Source: Micractinium sp. NFX-FRZ
Lineage: Eukaryota > Chlorophyta > Trebouxiophyceae > Chlorellales > Chlorellaceae
Reading direction: 5' to 3'
Assembly: GCA_029339195.1 (NCBI GenBank)
Contig: JAPTJF010000491.1
Coordinates: 1 to 44,875, forward strand
Length of the DNA: 44,875 bases
Below the pieces are notes generated by a model. That model was not told the origin of the DNA and made no database searches. It was given only the letters and a program-made list of their open reading frames with translations. This document shows positions 11,447-22,164 of this stretch, in pieces. The translations under genes were made by a program, and so were the position numbers. The first letter of the stretch is position 1; each line of letters opens with the position of its first letter.

Positions 11447-12285
11447 CTTGGTGCTCTGTGTGTCAACCTGGTGGGGCGGGAGGGCGGCAAGAGGGCGGGC
11501 GCGGGGTGAGCGGCACGCTTCCGCGCGGTGCGACAACGGCACGCCTTGCTGCAGCAGCCGCTACTGCTGCTGCTGCTGCTCTGTACATAGCATGCTTGCA
11601 ATCAAGTCACTGCTGCATGTCTACCACTGCTGCTGCGGCTGCCGCCGGAGCAAGTAAAACGTCCGCCGCCTGCACCGCTGTGTGCCGTGCCGCCTCCTCA
11701 GCCGCCGCTGTCCGAGGCAGCAGCCCGCGCCGCCACCGCTTCTGGCTGCACTGCTTGTTCTGGCATGTCGTGTAGACAAGAGGCCTGGCTACCAGCGCCG
11801 CCCCAGCGTCCATGCTGCCCAAGTGCGGCGGGCTGGAACGCCGCGGGGCGCGCCATCTCCCCAGCCGCGAGGTCCACAGGGCGTCCATGTGCTGTCAGAG
11901 GTCACAGGCCAGCCCCGGACCGCTGCCACTGCCCACGCCACATGCTGCGACCATGCCTAGCGGCGCCCCTGCCCTGCCCTGCGCAGCGCACCTGAAGCGA
12001 GCTGCGCCACAGGCGAGAGAGGCCGAGCGCTTCCAGCCTCCCCTAGTTGGCTTCCGCAGGACGGCTCCCGGCCGGGGTCGTCTGAGCTGGCGCTTTCGCC
12101 GCGCTTCTTTGGCTGTGCAATTGCGGCCTCACGTGCGTCAATCCCGCGCTCTCATCGATCCAGGGTCTCTGTGAACCAGCTTGCCAAGGGTCACAGCCTC
12201 CTCGCCCGCCCTCAAGCCAAGGGTTGCGCGCTCCCGTGAGACTGTCGGCGCCAGGCGCCCCTGCGACGCATTTAGCAGTTCAATC
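11447..12285. promoter_or_regulatory. divergent intergenic region, RPL23 and OXA1
   Basis: 839 bp separate the two start codons, so promoters and 5' UTRs of both genes must lie here. It contains CTG-repeat tracts near 11563-11581 and is otherwise GC-rich. I could not pick out a convincing TATA box or a non-coding 5' exon, though one is possible for RPL23. Confidence 0.45.
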
Positions 12286-14982
12286 ATGCTGCGGCAGAGC
12301 CTTGTGCGCTTGAGGTTGGGCAGCCTGGCTGCTGCCGGCAGCCAGGCAGCGGCGGCGGCTGCGGCAGAGGGCGGCGCCGCCTGGGCGCCACAGTCGGCGG
12401 CGGCCCTGCAGCTGCTGGGCCGCTGGCAGCAGGCGGGGCAGGGCGAGAGCGCCGGGCGGCAACAGCAGCAGTACAACACCGTGCGGCACCTCAGCATCTG
12501 GCCAGGCGGCGGCAGCAGCAGCAAGGACAGCAGCACAGAGCCGCCGCCCGACTCGGTGGCGGCGGGCGGCGAGCTGGACGCTTTTGATGCCGCCAGCAGC
12601 GGCAGCAGCCTCGACATGGCGGCTGCAGCGGCTGACGTGGCAGCCAGCTCACCAGGGTCTGACCTCTTCACAGCCACTGCAATCGTGGCGGCAGCTTCCT
12701 TGGCGGAAGGTGATGCGCTGGCGTTGGCCCGGGAGGACGCCTGGATTGGCTCCCGCCTGGTGCAGGGCCTGCTGAGCAGCGTGCACGCCAGCACGGGGCT
12801 GCCCTGGTGGCAGGACATCATGCTGTGCACGCTGGCCATGCGCCTCGCCACGCTGCCCGTCATGGTTGCGCAGATCAAGAACACGTACCGCCTCTCGCAG
12901 GTAAGGGGTCGGGTGCCTCCCCGCTAAAGGGGGAAGGGAGGGGTGGTTGCTGACGCATGTAATTTATTGAGGGACTCCCGTATTGATTGTGATCCATGTG
13001 TGTGCTTTTGGTGTGATTCATTGGGGACCCGCCTTTTGTGACCCAGGTGGGCATGCGGCCGCTTTGCAGGCATGTCCTGGGTGGGGGCTGGCGACACGTT
13101 TCAAGTACCCAGTCTGGCGTGCCAGTCTCAGAAAGCCCCACACTGGTGCATCTCCTGCGTGCAGGCCCGCCCCGAGATGGAGGCTTTGATGGAGTACTTG
13201 AAAGAGGAGCAGGCACGGGGCAACCCAGACGCAGCGGTGAGCCGTGATGTGCAGCGCTGACGACTGTGCAAGGGCAGCGCCAGGGGGCAGTAGGGGCAGC
13301 GGTGCATGTGCCAGGGCCCAGCATTTCTGTGGCCTCTCAGAAGGTGGGATGGCCTGGGCTGCTGCCTCTGGCTGTTGGGGGAGCTCTGCCACTGGCTTCC
13401 CAGGCCATGCTGTGCCATGCTGTGCTGAACTCCCCGGTCCTGTCGCTTGCCTCCCCACCCTGTCCTCTCCAGCTGCTCACCTTCCCTCTCCCGCCCCTCC
13501 CACCCCCCGCCCCCGGTGCCCCCTGCCCGCCCTGCAGCAACAGCACACGGCCCGTGTGATGGCGGTGTGGAAGAAGTACAACTGCAACCCCTTCAAAGCC
13601 TTTGCGGGCATGTTTGTGCAGATGCCCGTCTTCATTGGCTTCTTCTCCGCCCTGCGTGCGCTAGCAACCGCCAAAGTGAGTGGGGGGCGCAGGGCGGGCG
13701 GGCGGTGGGCGTGCAGATCCCGCCTCCTTGCCAGCGCTTTCCCGTGCTGCACGCACTGCCTCCTGCCTGCCAGGAAGGCAAGCAGAGAGGCGCTGGGCGC
13801 CCGCTGGGGGCCGTGGGGGCTTGACGGGCAGGATGAGGGCTCTGATCCAAACTTACCTTGCAGCACAGCTTCTTTCCTAGCCTTCTCCTAGCCAGCCAGC
13901 CTCCACCCATTGTCCTAGTGCGCTCCCAACCCTCGGGGTCCCTCCCCCTCTCCCTCCCCTCCTGCTGCAGGTGCCCTCGCTGGCGGAAGGCGGCGCGCTG
14001 TGGTTCACCGACCTCACGGCAGCAGACCCCACCTTCATGCTGCCCGTGCTGGCGGGCGCCTCCTTCCTGGCGACCATCGAGCTGGGGGCAGCAGATGGCA
14101 TGGAGGGGCAGGTGCGCTGCCTGGCTGGGCAGGCAGGCAGGCAGCAGCAGCTGAGGTGGTGTGACCTGCTCGCCGCTCTGCCTGCTGCGAGCTGCCCTCG
14201 CCCTGCTGCTGCCTGCCGCAGGTGTCGGCCGCCCTCCCTTGCTGCAGCCGCCAGAGGAGGCAGCATGGCGAGGGAAGGACCAGACCGGCCATCGTGGCCC
14301 CTGCCTCACCCCGGCCACCCTGCCTCGCGCTCCCTTCCCTTTGTTCCGCAGCCTGAGGAGACGCGCAAGCGGATGAAGAACATCATGCGGGTGGTGGCCC
14401 TGGCCGTCCCGCTTGTCTCAACCGCCATCCCTGCCTCGGTCTTCATGTACTGGACGGGTGCGTGGGCGTGCTGGGCATGCTGGGCGTGCTGGGCTGTATG
14501 CGGGCGGCATGGTATGGCAAGACTTAGTTGGCACTCTTGACGAGGCTGTAGCAGAGGCGCGAAACTTATCATAGTGTCTCTTGCTTGCCGCGGGGGGTGC
14601 GCCGTGTGCAGCGCAGCCGGCTGTCTGAAGCGAGCAGGCAGAGCATGTGTGCGCTGGCGTGCGGCCGCCCGACACAGATGTGTGTGTGCCTCGCCCTCAA
14701 TTCACGCACAGCCGCCCCCGTCCCCCCACCCCCCTCCACCCCCCTGCCATGCGTGCAGCTAGCAACATGTTTTCGCTGCTGCAGACCTCTGTGCTCAAGA
14801 TCCCAGCTGTCAAGCGCGCAGTCGGGCTGCCTGACCTCCGAGCGCTCCACCGCCCAGCAGCTGCCGCCCCTGCTGCCGGCTCAGCAGCAGCCAGCTCAGC
14901 CGCTGGTGCAGCCGAAGGCACGGCACGGCCGGTTACGTTTTCAAGCAAGCCGACGCACAAGCGGCCGGACAAGTCGGTTTGA
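12286..14982 (+). CDS. OXA1: mitochondrial inner-membrane insertase OXA1 (YidC/Oxa1 family)
   Basis: Inserts mitochondrially made and some imported proteins into the inner membrane. Six exons (12286-12900, 13165-13236, 13538-13675, 13971-14111, 14352-14457, 14759-14982) give 431 aa with consistent phases. The N-terminus MLRQSLVRLRLGSLAAAGSQ is Arg-rich and free of acidic residues, as in a mitochondrial presequence; a long Ala/Ser/Gln-rich linker follows. The core is recognisable: WWQDIMLCTLAMRLATLPV (first TM region), then a basic matrix loop with a coiled-coil-like KEEQARGNPDAAQQH, then NPFKAFAGMFVQMPVFIGFF, then FMLPVLAGASFLATIELGA, then RVVALAVPLVSTAIPASVFM followed by W-T and a Ser/Ala-rich tail ending HKRPDKSV. 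A mitochondrial rather than thylakoid (ALB3) role is inferred from QMPVFIGFF and the presequence. Upstream in-frame ATGs exist, but this one gives the presequence. Confidence 0.9.
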
Positions 14983-15160
14983 GTGCAGCCTCCTAGTGTG
15001 GAACAGCAGCCAGTGTGTGGCCAGGTGCTAGCAGGGGCTCAAGGGCGCGCCAGCATGTCGCCAAGTGCCTTCCCCTGCTGCTCCCGTCTGCCAAGTCTGT
15101 GCCCACAAATTGCTTGACATCGCAATGCCACTGAGTTGCTTGAAGTTGCAGTCGCAGTTT

Positions 15161-15165
15161 TGTAA
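15161..15165 (+). terminator. candidate TGTAA poly(A) signal for OXA1
   Basis: TGTAA lies 179 nt past the OXA1 stop and only 85 nt before the convergent WD40 stop at 15250. The 3' ends of the two genes probably meet or overlap here. Confidence 0.5.
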
Positions 15166-15249
15166 CAGAGCTGCTGGAACAGTGAATACAAAAAGGAAGT
15201 CAAGCAAGGGAAGGTTGAGCTGTCAACAGGCCTGGCAGCGGCGCCTGGC

Positions 15250-18200
15250 CTACGCATGCTCTGCTGCCCCTGCTGCTTGCGCCGGCGGTGTCTCTTCCTC
15301 TCCCTCCTCCTCCTCCTCCTCCTCTTCCTCCGAAGAGCTGCCCGCCAGCGGCAGCTCCCACCTGCGCACCAGGCCACTGATGTGGCCCGTGTACAGCACG
15401 CCTTCCCGCGCAAACACGAGCGTCGTCACCTCGTCCTCTGCACATAGACGATGAGAAGGCATGAGATGAGGAGGAGGGCGTAGGGGGGCAGCGGGGGCGG
15501 GGGAGCAGATGGGTGGGCACCCGGCGTGCACCGCGCCTGCCCAGCCTTGGTGCGCGCACGGCATGCGCCCTGCCCGCCCGCCCGCCCGCCCGCTCACCCT
15601 CTGTGAGACCGATGGCGCCCGGCTGGCAGAGGAGGGGCATGTCTGGCGCCATGGGCACGCTGTTGGTGACGTCAAACACGTAGAGCCGCCCGTCCTTGCC
15701 GGCAGTGGCCAGCCAGTGGTCGCCGCCGGGCTGCCAGGCCTGCGCAGGCGGGGGCGGGGCGGGGCGGGGCGGGCACGGCATGGCCGGCGGGGTCAGGAGC
15801 AGTCGAGGGAGGTGCTCCGGAGGCACACAGGTGCTCAGTGCAGGAGCAGAAGCTTTGTCCTGCGCCGAGCATTAAGACCCCTTCAGATAACAGTCAGGCC
15901 ACATTTGCCTGCCTAACCAGGTGGGAACACCGGCGACACCAGGGCGGCACCCCGAGCTGCGCCTCTTTTGTCGGATGCGGGCATGCGAGACATGCTGACC
16001 ACACACGCACACACGCTGCCCAGGCCCAGCACTGGCTGGCTGGCAGCGGCGCCAGCTCAGCAGCGACGGCGCTGACCTGGCAGGTGATGGCGCCAAAGTG
16101 CCCCACCGCCAGCGTGGGCATCGTGCCTGTCGGGCTGCTGCTAAAGTCCCACACAGTGTTCTTGTCGCCGCCTGAGGTGGGGCAGGGGGGGCAGCCGGGG
16201 CAGGGGCAGAGGCAGGGGCAGGTGGGGGGCAGGGCATGAGGGATGCATTCAGTAAACAGGGCCCATCAATCAGGCCGCTCACTGCTGAGCATGGTACCAA
16301 TACCAATCAGGAGCGGGCAGTAGGCAGTGAGCCGTGCGTTAGTTCTGCCACGCCGGCAGCCGCGCAGCATGAGAGCGGCAGGGTGCGCCGTGGCTGGACA
16401 ACTCTGTTGGCCGCCTGTCGTCACACTCTGCCTCCATTCCCCCCAAACTGGGCCCCCAGCCAGCGCCCCAGCCAGCCCCCCAGCAAGGTTTCTCTTCCTG
16501 AGGAGGCCATGCAGCCCCCCCATCTAGCCGCTCATGTGATGAGGCCGCCCCAGGCTGGCAGCCATCAGGCAGCCCACAACCTCAGCCCAGCGGCACCTCA
16601 GCCGCTAAACATGTGACAAGAAAGGTGGGCACCTGAGGAGGCCATGCGGTCCCCGCTGGGGCTGAAGTCCACTGCCGTCACTTTGGAGTCATACCCCCCG
16701 CACGTCATCTCCTGCAGAGGCACACAGCTTGGACAGTCAAGCGGGCAAATGCATGGGTGTGCCAGCGTTTGCGTCATGCCCTGCACTGCCTCCCACAGGT
16801 CGTGCCTTGCGGGAAGGCGCACCCTGGTGCGCCAGGCGAGGTGAACATGACCAGCAGGCATGCGGGGAATGCTGCTGCCGCGTGGGTGACGCCTGCTCCC
16901 GTCCCCCTCATCCGGGCCCTGCTTCCAAACCCAACCCGCCCGCCATCACCCCTGCCCAACCCAAACAAAGTCACCCCTGCGCTTGCCTGCAGCTCCACCC
17001 CAGTCCGCTGGTGCTGCGTGAAGTGGTAGATGTGCACCGTGGCATCGTGGCACCCAGCCACAATGTAGTCCTTGTCTGCAGGCACAGCAGGCACAGCAGG
17101 CACAGCAGGAGCAGTGAGTGCACAGTGTGTGTAATCGCAGGGACCGTGCGTGCCGTCTGGTGCACACTGTGACCCTCCGCCCTGCCCCCACTCCTGCCCT
17201 CCCCCCGTCCCCACCACCTGCCACAGTCTGTTCTCCTGCCCACTGTCTACCTCTCTCTCGGTGCCTCACCAGGCGTGACGTCGCCGCAGAGGCAGGCCCC
17301 ATTGTATGGCAGCGGCAGCTCCTGCTTCTCCTCCCCCGGCCGGTCCGCCAGCTGCCAGTAGCTCACGCCGCCGTTGTAGGTGGCCAGCAGGTTGCCGCTG
17401 CGGTCGTACCGCAGGCTCTCCACCTGCAACCCAAAACAGTGGCACCTTATTTTCATGAATAGTCCTGGTCTCAAACATGCATAGGAATGCTGAAGCTCTG
17501 AACCAGCATGCAGGGCACAGCAGGGCAAGGTAGCGCAGGTTCCTTTCTTGGCGAGCGCAGCGGTGGCCTTGCTTTGCAGTCAGCAGGGCAGGACAGAGCA
17601 GCGCAGGGCGAGGTGGCCTGGCTGCCCCTGAACAGTCCCATATCCAAAACAACCTGGCACCCACCGTGCTCTCCATCGGTCCCAGCACTTTCTTGGCAGG
17701 TGCCTCCTGAGGGCCGCCTCCCAGGCTGAAAATCGTGATGAGCTTGCCGGCTGAGCAGGCAAAGGCCTTGCCAGTGGGGGCCACCGTCAGGTGGGTCACG
17801 CTGTGCCCGCTGCCCGTCCTGCGGGCAGGCACAGCGTGCACGCAGGCAGGCAGAGGGTTGGTACGGGCCAGGACCCACGCGGCCACACACACCGCGCATG
17901 CGGCCTGCTGCCCACAACACTGCGCCCATCTTGACTCTCATCCTGCCCTCCCAATAATCATATCACCCCCACCCACCCACCTGTCTGCGCCCTCTGCATC
18001 CACCGGCAGCTCGTGCTGGCACGTGGCCCGTACCACGTTCCACATGCGCGCCTTGCCGTCCTCCCCCACGCTGACCAGGCTGTTGCCAGAGAGGAAGGCC
18101 AGGCCGTTGGTGCCACCCCGGTGCCCCGCAAGCGTGTGCGCCACCTTGCCGCTTGCCACATCCAGCACTGTACGCAGGCGGTGAGGGGGAGCATGGGGGG

Positions 18201-18960
18201 ATGACGGGACGGGGCAGTGGGGGCAAGCTGCGGGGGCGCTACAAGTAGGACAGAGGCACATAGCTTACCAAGCGACGGCAGCAGTTTCACAGCAGCGCGC
18301 GGCGGCGGTGGCTGGCGTCGGCAGTGGCCCGCAGCAGGTTGCCTCCAACGGCCGGGTTGGCCCTGCCCCGCCCTGCCCGTAGGGTATGGCTTTACCCGCA
18401 ATCGCGTCATCCACGGTGCCCACCGCCAGCAGCTGCCCCTTGGGGCTGAGAGTCATCACAACTGGGGCCTCATCCAGCTCCTCCGCCCACACCTGCTTTG
18501 CGCAAAAACATACGCACACACACACAGAAGAGGGGTCAGCGTGTCGGAAACAAAACAACAACAACGTCAGCGGTGCAAGGCCGGCCTGTGGGGCGGGCCT
18601 GGTTGCCACAGGAGCCTCGACCGGCGCTTCTGCCCGCAGGACACCTGCACTACTAAAACACACACACTTGGCTAAGGACACCTGGGTTATTGCAGGGCCA
18701 GCTGTGAGTGCACCTGCACACAACTAGTGTACACAACTATACATCACCCCTGCAGCTCGAGCAGCAGTCACAACGGGAGGATGAGGGCGTGCTCATGCCC
18801 GCGGAGGGTGCCACCCAGCACACACAGCAGCCTTCAGCACCTCCCTGGGAGAGCCAGCACCGCCCCGCCCAGTCCGCTGCCGCCGGCGCACCTCGTTCAG
18901 CCGCGGCACTCCGTGCTCAGCATCCGCAAAATCCGGCATTTCATCGTTGTCAGGCGCCAT
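15250..18960 (-). CDS. WD40-repeat protein, function unknown
   Basis: A predicted beta-propeller scaffold of 417 aa. Exons: 18892-18960, 18396-18492, 17981-18167, 17665-17818, 17270-17423, 16987-17075, 16633-16711, 16077-16171, 15598-15739, 15250-15437, with phases agreeing throughout. Several WD-type blades are visible: GKVAHTLAGHRGGTNGLAFL then GEDGKARMWNV; KVTAVDFSPSGDRMASSG then VWDF; GHFGAITCQAWQPGGDHWLA then KDGRLYVFDV; and a last VLYTGHISGLVRRWEL. The N-terminus is short and acidic (MAPDNDEMPDFADAEHGV) and the C-terminus is a Ser/Glu run. The intron after exon 16987-17075 either starts with GC (CAG then GCAAGC) or uses GTGACT twelve bases on (exon end 16975, 421 aa); both keep frame. 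I cannot assign a family beyond WD40. It is divergent with the sulfotransferase gene. Confidence 0.85.
15752..15773 (+). other. G-run with quadruplex potential
   Basis: Four or more GGGG/GGG runs spaced by C occur within about 22 bp of a WD40 intron (pattern GGCGGGGCGGGGCGGGGCGGG). This matches a four-tract G-quadruplex pattern on the plus strand, so the WD40 pre-mRNA carries the C-rich complement. No function is shown. Confidence 0.4.
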
Positions 18961-19423
18961 GTGCTAAGAATATGTGTCTTGACTTTGCCACACTGCAGAT
19001 GAAGCATGGCGCAGGCGGCCGTTGATAAGCAGTGATGAACGGCAGCGGGGCAGGCGGCAGCGGGCGGCAGGAGGCACAAGGTCCAGGGGACGTCAATGCG
19101 TGGCGCAAAGCATCCCCATGCATGCTCGCCTTGTTCCACGTCTGAGGCAGTCCGCTCCCTCGGCCTGAGCGCAAGCGAACTTTGCGAAGCGGGCAATGCT
19201 GCCTTGAGCCTGGCACTTGTGACGGGCGGTAACTAAGCTGAATTTGGCTATGGCCGCTGCTGATGGCCGCTGCTGATGGCGCAGCTGTTGTGAAAGCCAG
19301 CGCTGAGCTGGCAGCCGCGACAGAGAGAGAAGGCTCGGTCTAGGAACACGGTTTGGATTGCGGTCATCGATAGGAAGGTCCTATTATTGCATCGAACCGG
19401 CCAGGTTGAGCAGGGGGGGCGAG
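18961..19423. promoter_or_regulatory. divergent promoter region, WD40 and sulfotransferase
   Basis: 463 bp between the two start codons must hold both promoters and 5' UTRs. A tandem GCTGATGGC appears at 19257-19279. No clear TATA box was found. Confidence 0.45.
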
Positions 19424-22129
19424 ATGGCGGAAAGCGCGAGTGCCCTGCCGCGCACTCAATCTCCGGAGGTGCAGCGCATGGTGGACTGCCTGCGCAATCA
19501 GGAGACGGAAGAAGGTGAGCCACATTAACCGCACAACCCTGCATGCCACAGCTGCCGTGCCGCCACCCAGCGCCGATGCTGCTGCCGCCCGTCTCCTGCA
19601 TGCAGGCCGCATGAAGGGCTACCACTTCAAACCCAAGAAGGATGACGTGTTCATCGTGTCCCCAGCCAAGTAGGCCGTGCTGAGTCCAAGTTGCAGCGTT
19701 CAGCTCCGCAAGCACCTCGCATGGCCGCCTGCCCGCCACCCAGCGCACGTGCCTTCCTGCTCCCGCTCTCACATTCAGTGCTCTGGTCCTACCATGCTGC
19801 CTGCCTGCCTGCAGGTGCGGCACCACCTGGGTGAGTTTGAGGATTCTGCCTATCCTGTGTCAGTGGTCGCATGACTACTTGTTACATTTGGAGCATTGAG
19901 CTTGCAGGATTGGTTGGCGTGGGGCTCCAGCCTGGGAGGACAGCAGGTGGACTGTGCGTAAGAAGGTGTGTCAAGCTGCGGGCTGGGCGCTCGAAAGCCT
20001 GTGTTCCTCTCGCCATCTGGTGCGAAACCAATGGTGCGATGCAGGTGTGCCAAATCGTGCAGAGCCTACGCTCCCGAGGGGACATGGACTTTGAGGAGAT
20101 CAACCTGGTGGGTGGGTGGGTGGGTGGGCGGGGACCTGGGGACCTGTGGGGGCATGGAGGCCCGCCGGTGATGCCGGTGGTGCCGCTACTAGGACTGATT
20201 GGGGTGCGCAACAGTGCATGTATCAACAACTACTTAACTTGTACAACATCGCCAGCCGGAAGGTGAGTGGCCTGGGATGCTGGGTGAATGAGAGCTCAAG
20301 GAGGCTCGACTTGCCAATCGCTCAGCAGGAGAGGCGTACGCATCATAAACTGGAGGTGTTCCAGTGCAGGAGATACCCTGCCTGGAGATGGCCTGGGACG
20401 CCGGGTGCAAAGACCTGCACGCTCCCCAGCGCTGGGCGCCCCGTGCATACAAGACGCACTTCTGGCAGCCCCACTGCCCCCCTGCTGGAAAGATCATCTA
20501 CATCTGCCGAGGTGCGCTGAGAGGGACCGGGCTTGCTGGCGGGCGGGTGGGGAAGTGGCTGGCCAGCAAAAACTGAGATGAGGCAGGTGGGCGGGGGCGC
20601 GCCCGGTGGCAGGCAGGGCATGTCAAATGGGGACTGTGCCTGCAAACTTGGGGCGTGGCAGGGCAGGGAGCTCGGCCTCCACTCCCTTTCTGCCCTGCCC
20701 AGCCTGGTGCTGCCTGTACCCTCGACACGCAGTGCACCGCCTTGCGTGCCTGCCCGCCGCCTCCCTGCCTCCTTGCCTCCCTGCCCTGCATCCCCCGCCT
20801 TGCCCGCCCTTCAATACCCCCCCTGCCTTGCCTGCCTGCCCGCCTCCCTGCCTCCCTGCCCGCCCCCACATGCCCTGCATCCCCCGCCTTGCCCGCCCTT
20901 CAATACCCCCCCTGCCCTGCCTGCCTGCCCGCCTCCCTGCCTCCCTGCCCGCCCCCACATGCCCTGCATCCCCCGCCTTGCCCGCCCTTCAATACCCCCC
21001 CTGCCCTGCCTGCCTGCCCGCCTCCCTGCCTCCTGCCCGCCCCCACATGCCCTGCCTCCCCCGCCTTGCCCGCCCTTCAATACCCCCCCTGCCCTGATTG
21101 CCTGCCTGCCCCTCATCAGACCCCATGGAAGCGGGCCCCTCCTTCTTCCACTTCATGCGCGGCTGGGCCTTTGATGACGGAGACATCACGTGGGTCCCCG
21201 CTGCATTGACCCCCTTCTGAAGCACCCGGGCACTTGCACTTTCTTCAGCAGTCGCACTAATCGCACTGGGATTGCTGCATGCTGCCCTTGCTTCGTCTTC
21301 TTCTTGTTGCCATGCCTGCAGGCCGGTGCCTGCCTCGAGGGCAGCCCTCGGCTCTGCTGCCTGCTTTGAGCCACTCATCTCCCCAGCCCCGATCACTTTC
21401 TTCTTGAACCCGCTGCCCCGCTGTGCCCCGACCACAGCATGGAGCAGTTCATCTTGGAGTTCTTCATGTGGCGGGGGGATGCCGACAGCCCGCTGCAGAA
21501 TGCGTCGCAGTGGTCCAACATGGTGAGCCGCGGACTCCGAGCCGCTTGCATGACATTGTGTGGCGCACTGTGCTCGGTGTGTTCACGCAAGGAGGATGCA
21601 AATGTGGGTGGCGCGGGGGCGTTGCAGAGGCTGACATGGGCTGTTGTTGTGGTGGGCACCGATTTGTTGTGGCGGTCAGCACCACGTCAAGGCAAAGGGC
21701 CATGCTGGTTTGTGTGCTGGTTTGGCACCGCGCCGTGACAAGGCAGCTTGCTGTGTGTCGTGGCGTGCGCGGGGGGCTGCGGGGCGGTTTGGGGCGGGGC
21801 GGGCGAGTAGTTGGCCAAGGGAGGGTGGACTGGTATATGGGGCCTGAGGCACGGCTGACGGCCGTGGGTGGCTACGTTATGTTGAGGCAGGTGGGGTTCG
21901 CCCTGCTGTCATCATGCCATGCTGTGCTTTCCTCAGCATGCCACACCCTGCCAAACGCCGCCGCGCGCTGCTGTGCGCTGCCCGTGCCCCTCCTGCCCGT
22001 GCAGGCTAGCTGGTTCCCCCGCAGGTGGGCAGCATCCTGGGCATCCTCCGGCCTTCCAGCAGACCCCGCCAGGCCTGCTGGGCCGCTGACATGCGCGCAC
22101 AGGGTGCCTGTGACAGCCAGATTGTGACA

Positions 22130-22164
<35 letters not shown>

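Noticed and set aside
12181..12285. Upstream in-frame ATG for OXA1 giving 35 more residues
   Set aside because: The extension ends just before a methionine that starts a good Arg-rich presequence, and the extension itself looks like 5' UTR.
20740..21113. Spaced-repeat appearance suggesting a CRISPR array
   Set aside because: The whole 89-bp unit repeats, with no unique spacers, and it lies in an intron of a eukaryotic gene.
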